A stretch of DNA of 64,000 nucleotides from assembly GCA_027625915.1 (NCBI GenBank), contig JANTQA010000023.1, positions 18,042,001 to 18,106,000 on the forward strand, in the 5' to 3' direction. A program made the position numbers and the translations under genes. The notes under the pieces were generated by a model. The model did no database searches and was not told the DNA's origin. It saw only the letters and a program-made list of their open reading frames with translations. Shown in pieces: positions 1-13,274 of this stretch; the stretch's first letter is position 1; each line of letters begins with the position of its first letter. Source of the stretch: Anaeramoeba flamelloides. Taxonomy: Eukaryota; Metamonada; Anaeramoebidae.

Positions 1-3000
1 TATTTTTTTGGCAAAATTGGCACAATATATTTTTTTAATTCTGTCTTAAATAATTTACAAATTAAAGAAATTTTTAAACTTGGTTTAGATTATCATTCAA
101 ATTTTAATTTAGAAAATCATAATTTGGACTCTGCTGAAAATAATTCAGATAATAATGATTTAAATCTTTTAGACAACAATAATATTTATAATTTAGAGAG
201 TAATAATAATAATAATAGCAATAATAACCTGGCCAATAATCATACAATTGATACAGATAGAATTTTATCACAAATGAATTTATTTGATTCAAATACTATC
301 AGCATATTTGATGGTGCTTTAACAAACCAAATTTTTTTAAATTACAATTCACAAGCAATCCAATATAATATTTGCTTTGACCAAAGCCCTTGTACAATTT
401 TACCAAAGGATGCAAAAGTGGTTGGTATGTTCAAATATGAATCGAGAAATATTGAAGATATTATTTATTGCTTAGGTGGAATCAAAATATTTTTTCCTTT
501 TTTTGCTCAATTAGATCAACCTTTAGGAACAAAAGATAATTTAGCAATAACTAATAAAAAGAATATCAATTATTCAATCAATGTCAAATTATGTAATTGC
601 TTTTTTTATTTTTTATCTATTACTTTCTTTCACGAGTTTTTTTTTTTTTTTTTTTATCTAAACTCCAATTCATAATTTTTGATACAAACCAAAATTCATT
701 TTTTTTAAAAAAAAAAATCTCAATAAAGAAATTATATGGAAAATACTAATTTATAACTACTAAATAATTGAAATGGTTTACAATTAAACTTTATTTTCAC
801 TCAAAGTGCCAAGACAAAAATGAAAAATCTCCTTTTTTTAAAAAAGAATACGCTAACTTAACGATTAATTAGAAACAATAGAAACAATAAACTTCAGATT
901 AGAGTTGAGATTCAAAAAAGAAATATCCTAACAAACTCTAAAATTTCTGAAAAAAATATAATGTTAAAAAAAATTTGGGCCACTTTCATTGAAACGTCTC
1001 GTTCAAAAATTTCTCAATTTCTTTGGTAAAGTTAAAATTGTTTACAATAAGATTTTTTACTAGTAACTGTCTGAATTTTAAAAGAAAATTGAATAGCCTC
1101 CACTTTTCTTAATGTTAATTTGGAGTTTTAATCATTTTTTTTTATTCTAAATGTATTTCTTAAAAAAAAAGAAGCAAAAAAAAAGAAAGCAAAAAAAAAA
1201 TTTTTATTGAAAATTAGAAAAAAATGATCAAATCATAAAAATTGAAAATTTATTTTGAGAAGAATAATAGATTAAACTCATAGAATATGTTCTATTTCAT
1301 CAATAAAACTGGGTCCCTTTGACTGAAAAAGAGTTTATATTTTACCCTAAACATCAATAATTCGAGAAAAAAATTCGGTCAAAAGTAAACCATTACCAAA
1401 TTGAGTACTAAATGAAAACAAAAAATTAAAAAACTCAAAAATGATAACAAATATTTTTCAAAAATCAAAATTATTTCCATATAAAATGGAAATTGTATGA
1501 TATTGTGATTCTTTCAACTGTTTTAACTGTTTCAAAAATTTTGTAATTTTTTTTTTTTTTTTCATTAATTTAACAAATTTTTTATCTAAAAATTTTATTA
1601 TAATTTTTAATTCTAATAACAATAACTAATCTTTTTAATAGGTTTACAAATTTTAGAAATAATTCATGGGATGTTATCAAAAACTTCGAATCAATATGAT
1701 ATGTTAAGATATAATGGCTTTAACATTATAAGTTATTTATTTAAAAAAATCAATACGAAGCATATTGTAATAAAAATTGTAAATTTGATTGAAAATATGG
1801 CATTAAATCAAAACAATGAAGAATTTTTAAATTCATTATTTTTTGATTTAATATTTGATTTTGAAATTTGGATCTATTGCACAATTGAAATTCAATTACA
1901 AATTTTATCCTTAATTCATAAAATCATTTTAAAACAACCCAAAATTCGAATATATGTAATTGATTTATTAAATTTATTATATTATTTTTATTGGGCTGAG
2001 CCAAATAAGTATTCAAGATGTATTAAACCAAAATATCATTCATTAATAAAGGATAAAATTATTTCAAATCGACCAAAATTAAGCAAAATAAAAACAATTA
2101 GGAGCATTATTTTTAAATTAATTAAATTAGTATTAATTACGTTTAAAAGAAAAAAAGATTTAAAATCTTTAATATTATATTGTTTAAATTTTTTACATTT
2201 ACCAGAAATTGAAGATTTATTGAAAATACTTTTAGATTTAATCAAATCTATCATCAAAAACAACAATAAGCCAAATACAAATAATAAGAATAAAAACAAA
2301 AACAAAATTAAAAACAAAAACCAAAGTAAAAGCAAAAACAAAAACAAAAGTAAAAGCAAAAACAAAAATGATGATAAAAGCAAAAATGCAAATACAAATA
2401 ATGGTGAAAATTTTGAAGATAATTTTGTTATGCAGACTTTAAATTCAATTGGCTATTTAAATCCATTTATTAAATTATTAGATCAACCGGATGAATCATT
2501 AAGATTAATTGGCTGCGAATTATTATTTTATTTAGATTTAGCTTTCCAAAGAATTAAACAAGAAAAGCACTCATCAATTAAAAGTATTTATTATTTAAAC
2601 AAATTAAATTTCAAATATTTAGAAAAAATCATTCCCAAATATCCCATTACTGAAAAAATGCTAACAGCATATTTTTGTTTGCTAACTAATGTCAGGTATT
2701 TTGACGATCAATTTTTGTTCGAAACAAAAAAATTAAGAATCAAAAATCCAATTTTGTTTCATTCCATCTTTAAATTAATTATTAATTATCCTAATTTGTA
2801 TGCATTGCAATTAAATCGGCAAATACAATTAATGATTAAAGAAAACCAAATCGATCGTATTACCTTTTCAAATATCAAAAATTGGCAATTAACATTATTG
2901 CAGACCATTGATCCATTATTATTACTGAATAAAGAAATTTATAGTAAGAATAAAAACTCTACTTCCAACAATAATCAAATTAATAAAATTAATAGCAGCC

Positions 3001-6000
3001 ATACTCATAATAATAAAAATATTCTAAATAATAAAAAAAAAATTATTATTAATCTATTAAACAACGAATTAAATGTTAAAAAAATGATCAATAGGATAAT
3101 TAAAAAAAAAACGAAAAAATACGATAATATTGCTTTACAGGTGGGCCAGACATCAATTGAAATTTTAACATCAATCTTATTAGAACGGGTGTTTTTTCAA
3201 CAAAATGGTATCAAAACTATCAAAAACACTTTCAATTATTTAAAGGCATATTTAAAGAAACCCAATTTATTTTATAATTTATCTCAAAAGATTTTGATTG
3301 ATCTATTAAAAATTTTAAATTCACATAAATTTTTAATTCGATTTGAACAGTATTATAAGTTCCAACATAATAAATTGATTTATAATACCACGAATATTAA
3401 TACCAATGATGTTAATATTAATAATCAAAAAATAATAAAAAATAAAAAATTATTACACAAAATAGAAAAAAAAAATAAATTAATTTTTATTATTAATTTA
3501 TTAAAATTTGGTCAATTTTTAGAACGGTATTGTTTTTACTTATTTCGTAATTTAAAGCAAAATAATAATTTTAATCAAAATAAAACACATACTTTTTCCA
3601 TTCGACGAAATGAGATTACCAAAAAATGGATTGATTTGGAATTGGTTGAATTGTATATGGTTCTTTTGACAGAAAAATGGATCTTCACTTTAAAAAATGA
3701 AGAATTATTAAAAAAATTTAAAAAAAAATATTTATTTTTAAATATTATTGATTTGTTATTTAATTTAATTAATGAAAATTATAACAATATATCAAAATTT
3801 GCAAATTATTTGACTTGGATCTCCTTTTTTTATAAAAACTTTAAATGAATTGAAATTTTTTTCCAATGAAAATATTGAAATTATCAATTTTTATTTTTAC
3901 AAATATTTGATATTATATTGGAAATTTAAAGATACTTTGAGAATGATCAATTTAAAAAATCAATTATTACAAAAAAATATTAAACAAATTAATAATGACA
4001 AAATGCTGATCGATAGCGAAAACGAAAAACAAGTTATCTTAAATTTATTAGAATTATTGAAAAATCAAATCAAGAAATTTATAATGAACTATAAAAAATA
4101 TTTCAAAATTTTTTTAAAAAATGAAGAATCAAAATTTAATTTCCCAAAAAGTAACAAAGAATTTAATAAAAAATTTGATAAAATATTTAATGATATCATA
4201 TTAAAAAATAATAATTGGAAAGCCTTATTAAAAAAATTTAAAAATAATTATAAAACTCAATTAAATAAAAAGCAACAGAATTGCGATAAATATTCAAATA
4301 AATTTTATGAAAAAATATTAAAAATATTATCAAATATCCAAATAGTTTTGGAGAATAATGATAATGTGAATAATGAGAATTATAATTTCAATAATAGTGG
4401 TAGTAGTAATGGTAATAACAATAGTGGGAATAATAGTGGGTATAAAAAAAAAGGAAAAGTGAAAAAAAATAGGTTTGAAGATCAAATTAACAAATTAATT
4501 TATAGATTTAAAATTAATTTTAATCATTTTGATCAAGAATTGATTAATAAAAATAGACAATCTTCTAAGAATTGGAGAAATATTTTAAAAATTTTATCTA
4601 ATGAAAGAGGTCCTTTTGGTAATGAAATGGTTGATAAGCAAAGAGTTAAATTAAAAAATATCGAAGATTTCCAAAGAAAGAGAAGGATTTTTAAAATAAA
4701 TTCTAAATTTTCCATCCATAAAAATGCCTCATTATTCCAAAAAGAAAATAAAATATTTAGGAGAAATACAATTAGCCAATTAAATACAAAAGAAATTTTA
4801 AACATTAAATTAAATTTTAATAAAGGTAAAAATAAAGATAAAGATGGCGAAGACGACGACGACGACGATGATGATGATGGCGATGGTGATGGTGACGACG
4901 GCGATGATGATGATGACGATGATGATTATGATGAAAAAAAAATTGATGATGATAATAATTTAATTAAAAAAAATAAGAATATTTTAAATAATAAAAACAA
5001 ACAAAATATTCAGAATAAGAATGTAGATAGTGGGTATTTACGAATCGAAAAAAAAAATAATTTAATCAAAAAAAAAAAAAAAATTTTATTTAAAACAGAA
5101 TGCCAAATGATTAATTCAAATCAAAACATAAATGGGTTATTAACTTTAACAAATATTTCAATAGAATTTAATTACGACCCAAAAAATTCGAATTTATCAA
5201 ATCATAAACAAGTAAAGGAATTTTTATATAAATATAATTATAAATGGAATTTAATTCAAATTAATAAAGTTTTGAAAAGAAGATTTCATTCAATTAATTC
5301 AGCCATTGAAATTTTTTTGAAAAATAATAGGAATTATTTTTTAAATATCAAATCTAAAAATAATCGAATTAATTTTTTTAAAATTATTAAAAAATTAAAA
5401 TCTAAAAATAATTGGAAAGTTTTAATTTCCAATCCTAAAATGGTTTTGAAAAAATCTAATTATACTAAATTGTGGATTAAAAGGAAAATTTCAAATTTTG
5501 AATATCTAATGAAATTAAATACTTTAGCTGGGAGAACTTATAATGACCTAAATCAATATCCTGTTTTCCCTTGGGTTTTGTCAAATTACAATTCAGAAAC
5601 TTTGGATTTAAAGGATCAAAATAATTATCGCGATTTATCAAAACCAGTAATGATTCCTTTTTTCTTTTTCATGTTTTAATTATTATTTTTGTTTTATATA
5701 TTATTATATTTATTTTTAAAAGTGTTTTAAACAGGTCATTGGTTGAAAATTTATAGTTTATTAGATACAACATTCAAGAAAATTATGTTCTATATTAAAT
5801 AATGCTATAATTAAAGTCTTTACACTGCTATCATGAAATTTTTTATAAGAATAAATTTCAATAATTTTTTTGTTTATTATTACATCAAAGCCATGATATG
5901 AAAATAAGAATTTTGATGTTATCATAATTTTATCAATATAAAATATACGAATAAACGAAAAATTCTTTTGGAAAATCTTTAATAATAAACTAACCCCATC

Positions 6001-6545
6001 CCAAAAATTTGGGAACTCACTCAAAATCAAAAATAGACTAGAAAAAATCTTGTCAATTTTTTGTATTTGGAATTTATTTTATTGTTAAAAGTTAAATGTA
6101 GGAAACATTTAATTTGGTAAGGAGAGAATTTTGAAGTGACTAAATTTGTGTCTTCTAATTCAAAGAGTGTCTAGATATACATCTAGGGGTCGTTATTAGA
6201 AATTTTTTAAACTAAGTTTTATAAAAAAAAAAAAACATAAAGAGTTTATATAAATCAAAAAGAGGAAGAAAATCAATTTTTTGTATTTGCCAAAACATAA
6301 TATTAAATCGTATTTATGTTAACCAGTATTAATATTCTATTTGTAATAAGGTATTTCCAAAAAAATGTGGCATTTTTTTTTTCACATTTCATAAAAAATC
6401 ATCTTTGTTAGTGGAGGTTTTCGTTAATTGACAATTACCAAATTAAGTTTAATATTAATACAGATTGGATCAACTACTAAGGTATTTATTTCAAAATATG
6501 TTTGTTGAAATATTTCCAAAAAAATGAAAAAAAATATAGCACTTT

Positions 6546-6576
<31 letters not shown>

Positions 6577-9500
6577 AACGAGGTGATTCAACAAAATTGC
6601 CGTTAGGTTTTTTACTAATACAAAGATCATTTTTAATGGATTAGATCAACAAATATAGTACTACTTGGCTAATCGGTTTTTTAGAGGCATTTGAACCATG
6701 GTACACTAATGTGATTTACACTCAATAACAACATACTTTAATCTTAGACTTCTCCTTGATAGACACTAATCCCTTAAGATAAAATAACACATTTTTCTTG
6801 TTTTGGATTTATTTTTTTTTATTTTAAAGAAAAAATATTAAAAAAAAAAAAAGAAGAAGAAGAAATAATAATTTAAAGTTGATTATACTTTTTATAATCA
6901 AAATTACTCTGAATGATTTATCTAATAAATGATTGTTGTTATTATCCTCTGTTATAGCAACTCTGCTTATTTCGAATAACTCAAAAATAAAATGTTTCTT
7001 TCAAAAAGATATAATTAAATAATTAACTTGTTTTGCTTTTTCTGGTGTTTAAATAATTAAAATACATTTTTTTCACACTCTGGGTAACACTACATAATCT
7101 TGATATAATTTTAAAAAAATGATCACTATTTGAACAATCATAATATAATATCACAAATTTCTTATTTTATCTATGACTCTATATTTATTAAAATTTATAA
7201 TTATTAATTTTTATTTGTATATTATTTCTATAAAATTAAAATAGATTGGTGCCTTAAATAAAGAAAGATTAAAAATTTTAAATAAAAATTTTAAAAACTT
7301 AAAAAATAATAAAAAATCAACAGTCCCGCCATATTTGTATTATAACCATTATTCGACAAATAAGATTGTTTTATATTATTTAATTAGATTGGAGCCCTTC
7401 ACAACTATTTCGATTAATAATTTCAGTAATTAATTAATTTTATTTCTTTTTTTTTTTTTTTTCTTAATAATTTTGGTATTTTATTCTATTATAATTCCTT
7501 TGATTTTATTGTTACATATATGTTTGGAGAACCTATTGAGTGTATTTTTTATTTTTTCTCAATATAACAATCAAGAATATTAGTTTTTCACTTTTTTGGA
7601 AAATATATGAATTGATTAGATTTACATAATACGTATAGCAACTATTCCCTGATATGTAGTATTCTATTTATTTCTTATTTATTCTCTAAAGGTTAATTTT
7701 AAAAAATAGAAATAATAATCTTCAAAACAGAGTTGATATTCATAAAAGAAATACCGAAACAAAATAAACTTTGTTTCAGTTAAAGTCCAAATTTTTTTTC
7801 AAATATTAATTATTTTTTATAATTGATCCTTGAAAAAAAAATAAGAAATAAATAGAATAATATACATCAAAGAATAGTTGATATTGGTCTGGAATAAAAC
7901 TAATAAAATCAATAGATTTTCCGAAAAATTGAAAAATCCAAATTCTTAGGAACATCTATTGAGAAAAACAATAATATTGGTCATTTTGATCTTCAATTGA
8001 AGATTGAATAACAATCCAATAGAAATCAATATAATCTTTTCTAAAATCATTTTCACTGTTTCAATAACATTAGAATAACACGTTTTTACCAGGTGACTAT
8101 TGATCTTGACACAAAAAAGATTCTCAAATGAATTACTTTTCAAAAAAAAATCTAAAAAAAAAAAACGCAAAATGTGAAAAAATGATTCCAATTTTGGAAT
8201 TTTCAAAATATTTCCTTCTTCTAATATCGATTCAAATCCTTTAAATATATGCATTTCACTTCCTGTAACTGGGTCCCTTTGACTGGAAAATGGTTTCTAA
8301 ATTTTCGAAGAAAATAAAATGTTAAAAAAAATTTGGGTACCTAACAATGGAAACTTTTCGTGCAAAATTTCCTGATTTTTTTAGGAAAATTAAAATTTTT
8401 AACAATTAGATTTTTAAATAGTAAATGTATTTATTTTAAAAGAAATTACAAAGCCACAATTTTCTTCAAGTTAATTCGAGGATTCAAACATTCTTATTTT
8501 TTTCTAATTGACTTTTTTCAGAAAAAAAAAAGAAAAAATAAATTATAAAAAAAAAAGAAAAAAAAAAAAAAAATGAAAAAGAAAAAAAAAGAACTATAAA
8601 TTTAAAAATTTATTTTGAGAAGAAAACTGGATTAAAATCATAGAGTATCTTCTATTTCTTCATTAAAACTGGGCACCTTTACAACTGAAAAAGAGTTTAG
8701 AACTTCTAATACATATGTTGGTGAACGAAAAAAATAGCAAAAAGTTCAATAAAAAATTGAAAAATAAAAAAAAAAAAATAAAAGAAAGAAAGAAATCTTT
8801 TTAAAAAATAAATGCAAAAGAAAAAATAAATTAATTAATGGTGGATTTCAAAATATAATCAAATCTAGAAAAAATATCTAAAGTATACTTTTAGTTAGGA
8901 AAAATAATAATATCAAATATGAAGATCTCTTTAATCTTTTAGCAAAAAGCAAAATAAAATTTAATAGTTTCAAATTATTGAAAAAAAAAAATTCTTTAAT
9001 AATTTTCTAATCCATTCTTTTGAAAAACTTTAATAAAAAAAAAATAAAATTCTAATATTTTATATTAAAAATTAAAATAGATGGAAAATTCGATCAACCA
9101 GAAAAAATATTCCACTCAGTTTCGGAAACATGGAATAATTGCTTAAATGATCAAAATGATTTTAAAGAATTAATACCAGAATTCTATTATTTACCAGAAT
9201 TTTTAGAAAATTCAAATAATTTTGATTTGGGCGAGAAGCCGCCATCTAAGGAACAAGAAACAGTAGAAAAAATAAACAATGTAATATTGCCGCCATGGGC
9301 GAATGGTTCACCTTATGAATTTATTCGAACGATGAGGGAAGCATTGGAAAGTGAATATGTTAGTGAGCATTTAAACGAATGGATTGATTTAATTTTTGGG
9401 TATAAGCAAACAGGAGAAGAAGCAATTAAAGCTTGGAATCTATTTTATTCTTTATCGTACGAAGAAAATGCTAGTAACGTTAATCAAATTGAAAATAGGT

Positions 9501-10735
9501 TACAAAAAAGGGCTATTGAGGACCAAATACAATATTTTGGGCAAACGCCAATACAATTATTTACAAAGCCTCACCCAAAACGGGGTTTAGTAAAGGAAAG
9601 TGATTCAATGACAAGATTTGCTGCAAAAAAATATAAATTACAATCAAATACTTTCAAAAATTTGAAATTATTTTCGAAAAATATTTCAAATTGTCCAATT
9701 ATTTGTTTAGGCTTTTCCGAGCCTTCAATTTATTTAAATTTAATTGGTATGTCAGATAAAATAATTACAATGGATAAAAATCGGAAATTATGTAAGCATA
9801 GATGGTTGTCTCATCAGAATATTACTTCAAAGCAAAATAGTGTAAATAATAATGAAAGCAATTTAAATGTTGCTAATAATAATAATTCTACTAAAAATAA
9901 AAGTAGAGTAATAAAATCGCTTTTTACCTTTGAAATTGATCCACACATTAAAAAAAAGGAAAGAATTGGTCCAAGTTTTTCACAAAATATTAAATATTAT
10001 TCCAATTGCTTTGTATTAACTAAGAATTCTAGAATATTGTTTGTTTCTGGTTTTTTAAGAAACTGCTTTAATGTTATCCAAATTGAAAATTCCAATGTAA
10101 TTCAAAGTATACACAAGCATAAAGATATTGTTACTTGCTTAGCTTTAGATGAGACTGATGAATATTTAATCTCTGGTTCAAAAGATACGACAGCAACCAT
10201 TTGGAAAATTGAAAAAAATAATCAAGTTAATAAACAATTCTTACATGTGCTATATGGACATGATGACGAAATAACCTGTGTCGATGTCAGTAAGCATTTA
10301 GATCTTGTGGTGACAGGGTCCAAAGATAAAACCCTAATCCTTCATTCCTTATCTTCCGGTAAATATTTGTTAACAATCGTGACAGAGTCACCAATATCAA
10401 TGGTTAAAATTTTAAATAAAACGGCAAACATTTTAGTCTATAGTAGAGAACAAAATATTCTAAAATCCTATTCCTTAAATGGTAAATGCCTTCGATCAGT
10501 TAAAATCCAATATCAAATCTTTTGCTGGTTGCTAACAAAAAATGAAAAGATTTTGATCCTTGCAGGTTCGAGAGGGAATATTAGAGTCAAATTTTCTCAT
10601 AATTTTAAAAATATTTATAGATATAATTTGAATGAAAATATATATTCAATGGTGCTTTCAAAAGAAGAAATGTTCATTTTGTTTGGTTTGGAAAATGGAA
10701 ATGTATTAATTGGTTCCTTCCTTGAACATAATTAA
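1..10735 (+). CDS. BEACH-WD40 protein (neurobeachin/LvsA type), 5' end outside the window
   Basis: BEACH proteins are large scaffolds for vesicle and lysosome traffic. The visible exons are 1-592, 1642-5646, 7245-7425 and 9081-10735. Every splice phase matches, and the total is 2143 codons plus stop if one base is discounted. Domain order: end of a ConA-like domain (GKIGTIYFF, then FFPFFAQLDQP); armadillo-like helices (YYFYWAEPNKYS); Asn/Lys- and Asp-rich linkers (acidic run near 4850-4935); PH-BEACH (TECQMINSNQNINGLLTL); BEACH (ISNFEYLMKLNTLAGRTYND, YPVFPWVL, YLIRLEPFT, ELIPEFYYLPEFLEN, ESEYVSEHLNEWIDLIFGYK, FGQTPIQLF); and C-terminal WD40 repeats (YLISGSKDTTATIWKI, HLDLVVTGSKDKT). The order matches animal neurobeachin. 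Oddities: near 3825-3850 the frame moves by one base after a seven-T run (TGA at 3846), and the usual FHYGTHYS core reads LYYNHYS. Introns of 1.0-1.7 kb are full of repeats. The family assignment is secure; whether the gene is intact is not. Confidence 0.93.
787..1335 (+). mobile_element. Family A non-autonomous DNA transposon in BEACH intron 593-1641
   Basis: This 549-bp element is flanked by TA (785-786 and 1336-1337). It starts AACTTTATTTTCACTC and ends GACTGAAAAAGAGTT, imperfect inverted termini. Its middle (about 860-1200) is shared with the copies at 46679-47326 and 47773-49028. It has no reading frame. The TA flanks suggest a Tc1/mariner-type mover; this is inferred from the ends only. 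Confidence 0.7.
6337..6500. repeat. Dispersed repeat J, copy 1 (BEACH intron 5647-7244)
   Basis: About 160 bp starting near AATAAGGTATTTCCAAAAAA and running through TTCATAAAAAATCATCTTTG to AGTTTAATATTAATA. It reappears in reverse orientation at about 32370-32515. Ends and mechanism are not resolved. The rest of this intron (5647-7244) holds a short TA run near 6547-6571 and otherwise nothing I can assign. Confidence 0.55.
7675..8697 (+). mobile_element. Family A element interrupted by a family B element (BEACH intron 7426-9080)
   Basis: About 7706-7764 matches the left middle of family A (GAGTTGATATTCATAAAAGA), and 8300-8697 matches its right part, ending CTGAAAAAGAGTT before TA at 8698. A reverse-oriented family B element (7767-8297) lies between them. 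The A copy at 46679-47326 reads straight through the junction and so gives the empty site. A short B-like piece also lies just upstream (about 7590-7705), so this intron is a mosaic of several insertions. Confidence 0.6.
7767..8297 (-). mobile_element. Family B non-autonomous DNA transposon nested in family A
   Basis: This 531-bp element lies between TA at 7765-7766 and TA at 8298-8299. Its ends read AACTTTGTTTCAGTTAAAG and, in reverse complement, CCATTTTCCAGTCAAAGG. It aligns along its length with the reverse complement of 56047-56730, but lacks the palindromic family G insert seen there. It therefore represents the uninterrupted form of B. No coding capacity is visible. Confidence 0.65.
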
Positions 10736-13274
10736 GTTATTATTAATTTATTTCATCTTTTTATTTTTTTTTTGAATTATTTTTTTTAAATGAAAAAAAA
10801 ATTATAAAATTAATTAAATGTTTTTTAATTTTAATAAAAATAAACTAATAAAGTTTTTTTTGAACTATTTATTAAATTTATTTATTTTTAAAGATTTTTT
10901 AAAAAATCAAACAATTCAAATTCATCCTGTTATATTTTGATTATTAGAAATAAAATTATTTGTATGATTATAATAGGGTTTTAGGTAATCTTTTTGTAAA
11001 AAATGAAATACAAAACAGAAATTCCAAAATCGATTTTTTTGTTTAAATTTTCAAGATCACTCAATTTCTCTCTGTAATATTTTTTCTGGGAATGAATTAC
11101 GGGATAGAAATTTCAATATAGTTTTTTGCTTAAATTTTCAGGAACAGTCATCTTTTGAGTAATATTTTTTGCTAAATATGAATTATATGTCTTTCACTAC
11201 AATTTCGGTATTTTTTATTTTTTCTAATTTCCTGTAATGGACACCAAAAATAATATTCACTCTTATGTTATTATTAAAAATTGAATGGAAATTGTTGATC
11301 AATAAACTAATAAAGAAAAAAAATTCAAAGAGAAAAAACTGAAACATTTATTGCTTATTTTGGAAACATAATTGAAAATCTATTAATTTTGAATTGAAGG
11401 AAGAGTTACTTATTGAAATTTGAATTTAACAAGGTTAAAAAAGTTTAGATACTTCGTTTTTTGATCATAAGAGATTAATATAAAATAAATTTGTATTGAA
11501 AAAACTAAATGTCTTGAAATACTACAATTGTTCGAAAAAAAAAAAAGGTATTTTATTTTTTTGGAATAATTTTTTTATAAAACAACCATTTCAATTTCGA
11601 ATTCGAAGGATAAAACTGAATTCAGGGAAGAGTCAGACTGGAAAACAGTGTTTAATTGCTTTTTTTAAAGTGAAATTTTTCATTCAAAAATTTAATCATA
11701 ATAGAAATCGGGGATTTGGTACTAATTTTCATTCATGAGATTTACTTTTTGAGATTATTTATTACCAAATGGATTTCAAAAATTACTAATACACATCAGT
11801 AATAAAACTGATTGTAGCTTGAATGTTTGGTAGTAATTATATTTTCTCTTTTTTTAGTTGAAGAAAAGAACAAAAAAGAGAAATTTATTTTCTCAACACA
11901 TAGAAAGAATAGTTTAATTTCAATTTTGGTTTTAAAATTTTAATTGTTTAGGTGGAGTGTTTTCCACTCGGTGCAAAAAAAACAGGAGTTGTATTTTTTC
12001 AAGAAAGAAATTTTTGATGAAATTTCCATTTTTACCAAGAAATAAAATGGTTTTCTTTATTTATTCGAATTTTGGAAGAAAAACTAGCAAACTCATACCG
12101 TTGTTGACTGATCTTCAAATGATTTTGATTTTAATAACTAAAAAATAAGAAAATGTTCGAAATTTTTTTATTTTTTTTCGATTTTAAGAAAAAGATTATG
12201 GGGATTTGTCGAACCCAAATAGTGAATTGGGGTTTGTTTTTAACAATATTATAATTAAATTTAGTTGTCTATATTCATTAAAACAAATTCTTCAAAAAAA
12301 AAAAATTGTCCCCGTATATTAAGACATAGAGTAAGTTAGCATTTTTAAAAAACATAAGTTGATTTCCTTAGAAAAAAAAAATATGAATTCTAAAATTTTT
12401 CATTAAAAATTTAAAAAATAATCTAATAAAATAATCTTTTAAAAAATCCAAAAGTGTTAGTTAATACATGTTTAGGGGTGTTAATATTTTAAAATTCAAA
12501 AAAAAAAATCGATATGGCAAAAAAAAAAATAGATATTCTTTTTATCAAATATGCAAAATACAAAAATGTTGAGAAAAAATGAATAATCTTGATTTCTAAA
12601 AAAAATATTTCTGAAACTAAGAAATATTAAACAAATTAAAATTTTGTCATCATAAAAGAAGTTAAAGAAATTCTCTTTTTAAACAGTTTTCTTCTAGTAA
12701 TGAGAAGTGGTTCATATTTTTTGGTAGACGATACATTTAAATATCTATTATTTAGTTCAACTCATTATTAAAGGAAAAAATTAAATAATTCTAATTTGTC
12801 AAAAAAAAAAAAAGTGAAAAAAGTGAAAATAAATTTTTGTATTAATGTTATTTTTATAATTAAAGTAACAATTTGTTTTATTTTTGCAGTGTGAAAGAAA
12901 ATAAAAAATAAAAAAAAAAAATATTATAATTTTATATATATATATATATATATGGTGAGTTTTTTATTTATAATGTTGAGTATAATTTGTAGTTTTATAA
13001 AGTAGGTCATATTTTTTAAAAAATAAAGAACTTAATAAAATTCTACAAAGTTTTATACTTGATTTTATAGATATTTTTGAAAATTTTTAAAGTCACTCTT
13101 ATTTAAAGAATTAAAAGAATTTAAGAAAAATAAAATTTCAAAAAAAAAAAAAATAATTATAATTCTAATATATTGCATATAAAAGAAAATAAAATGATAA
13201 TAAAATGATAATAATTCCATTAATCGTTAAAATAATAATAGTATGGTAGAAAATGAGTCTTTTGTTATGAACGA
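10736..13274. other. Gene-free interval between two convergent genes
   Basis: I see no convincing exon here. The two flanking genes converge, so both 3' ends lie here; an AATAAA at 10833 is a possible cleavage signal for the BEACH gene but is weak evidence in such AT-rich DNA. About 10980-11190 contains two imperfect adjacent copies of a roughly 95-bp unit (shared block TTAAATTTTCA followed later by GTAATATTTTTT). A short TA run lies at about 12935-12953. Confidence 0.5.

Noticed and set aside
5761-6030. 89-codon minus-strand frame inside a BEACH intron
   Set aside because: No recognisable domain, no ATG context or splice signals that would make a nested gene likely.
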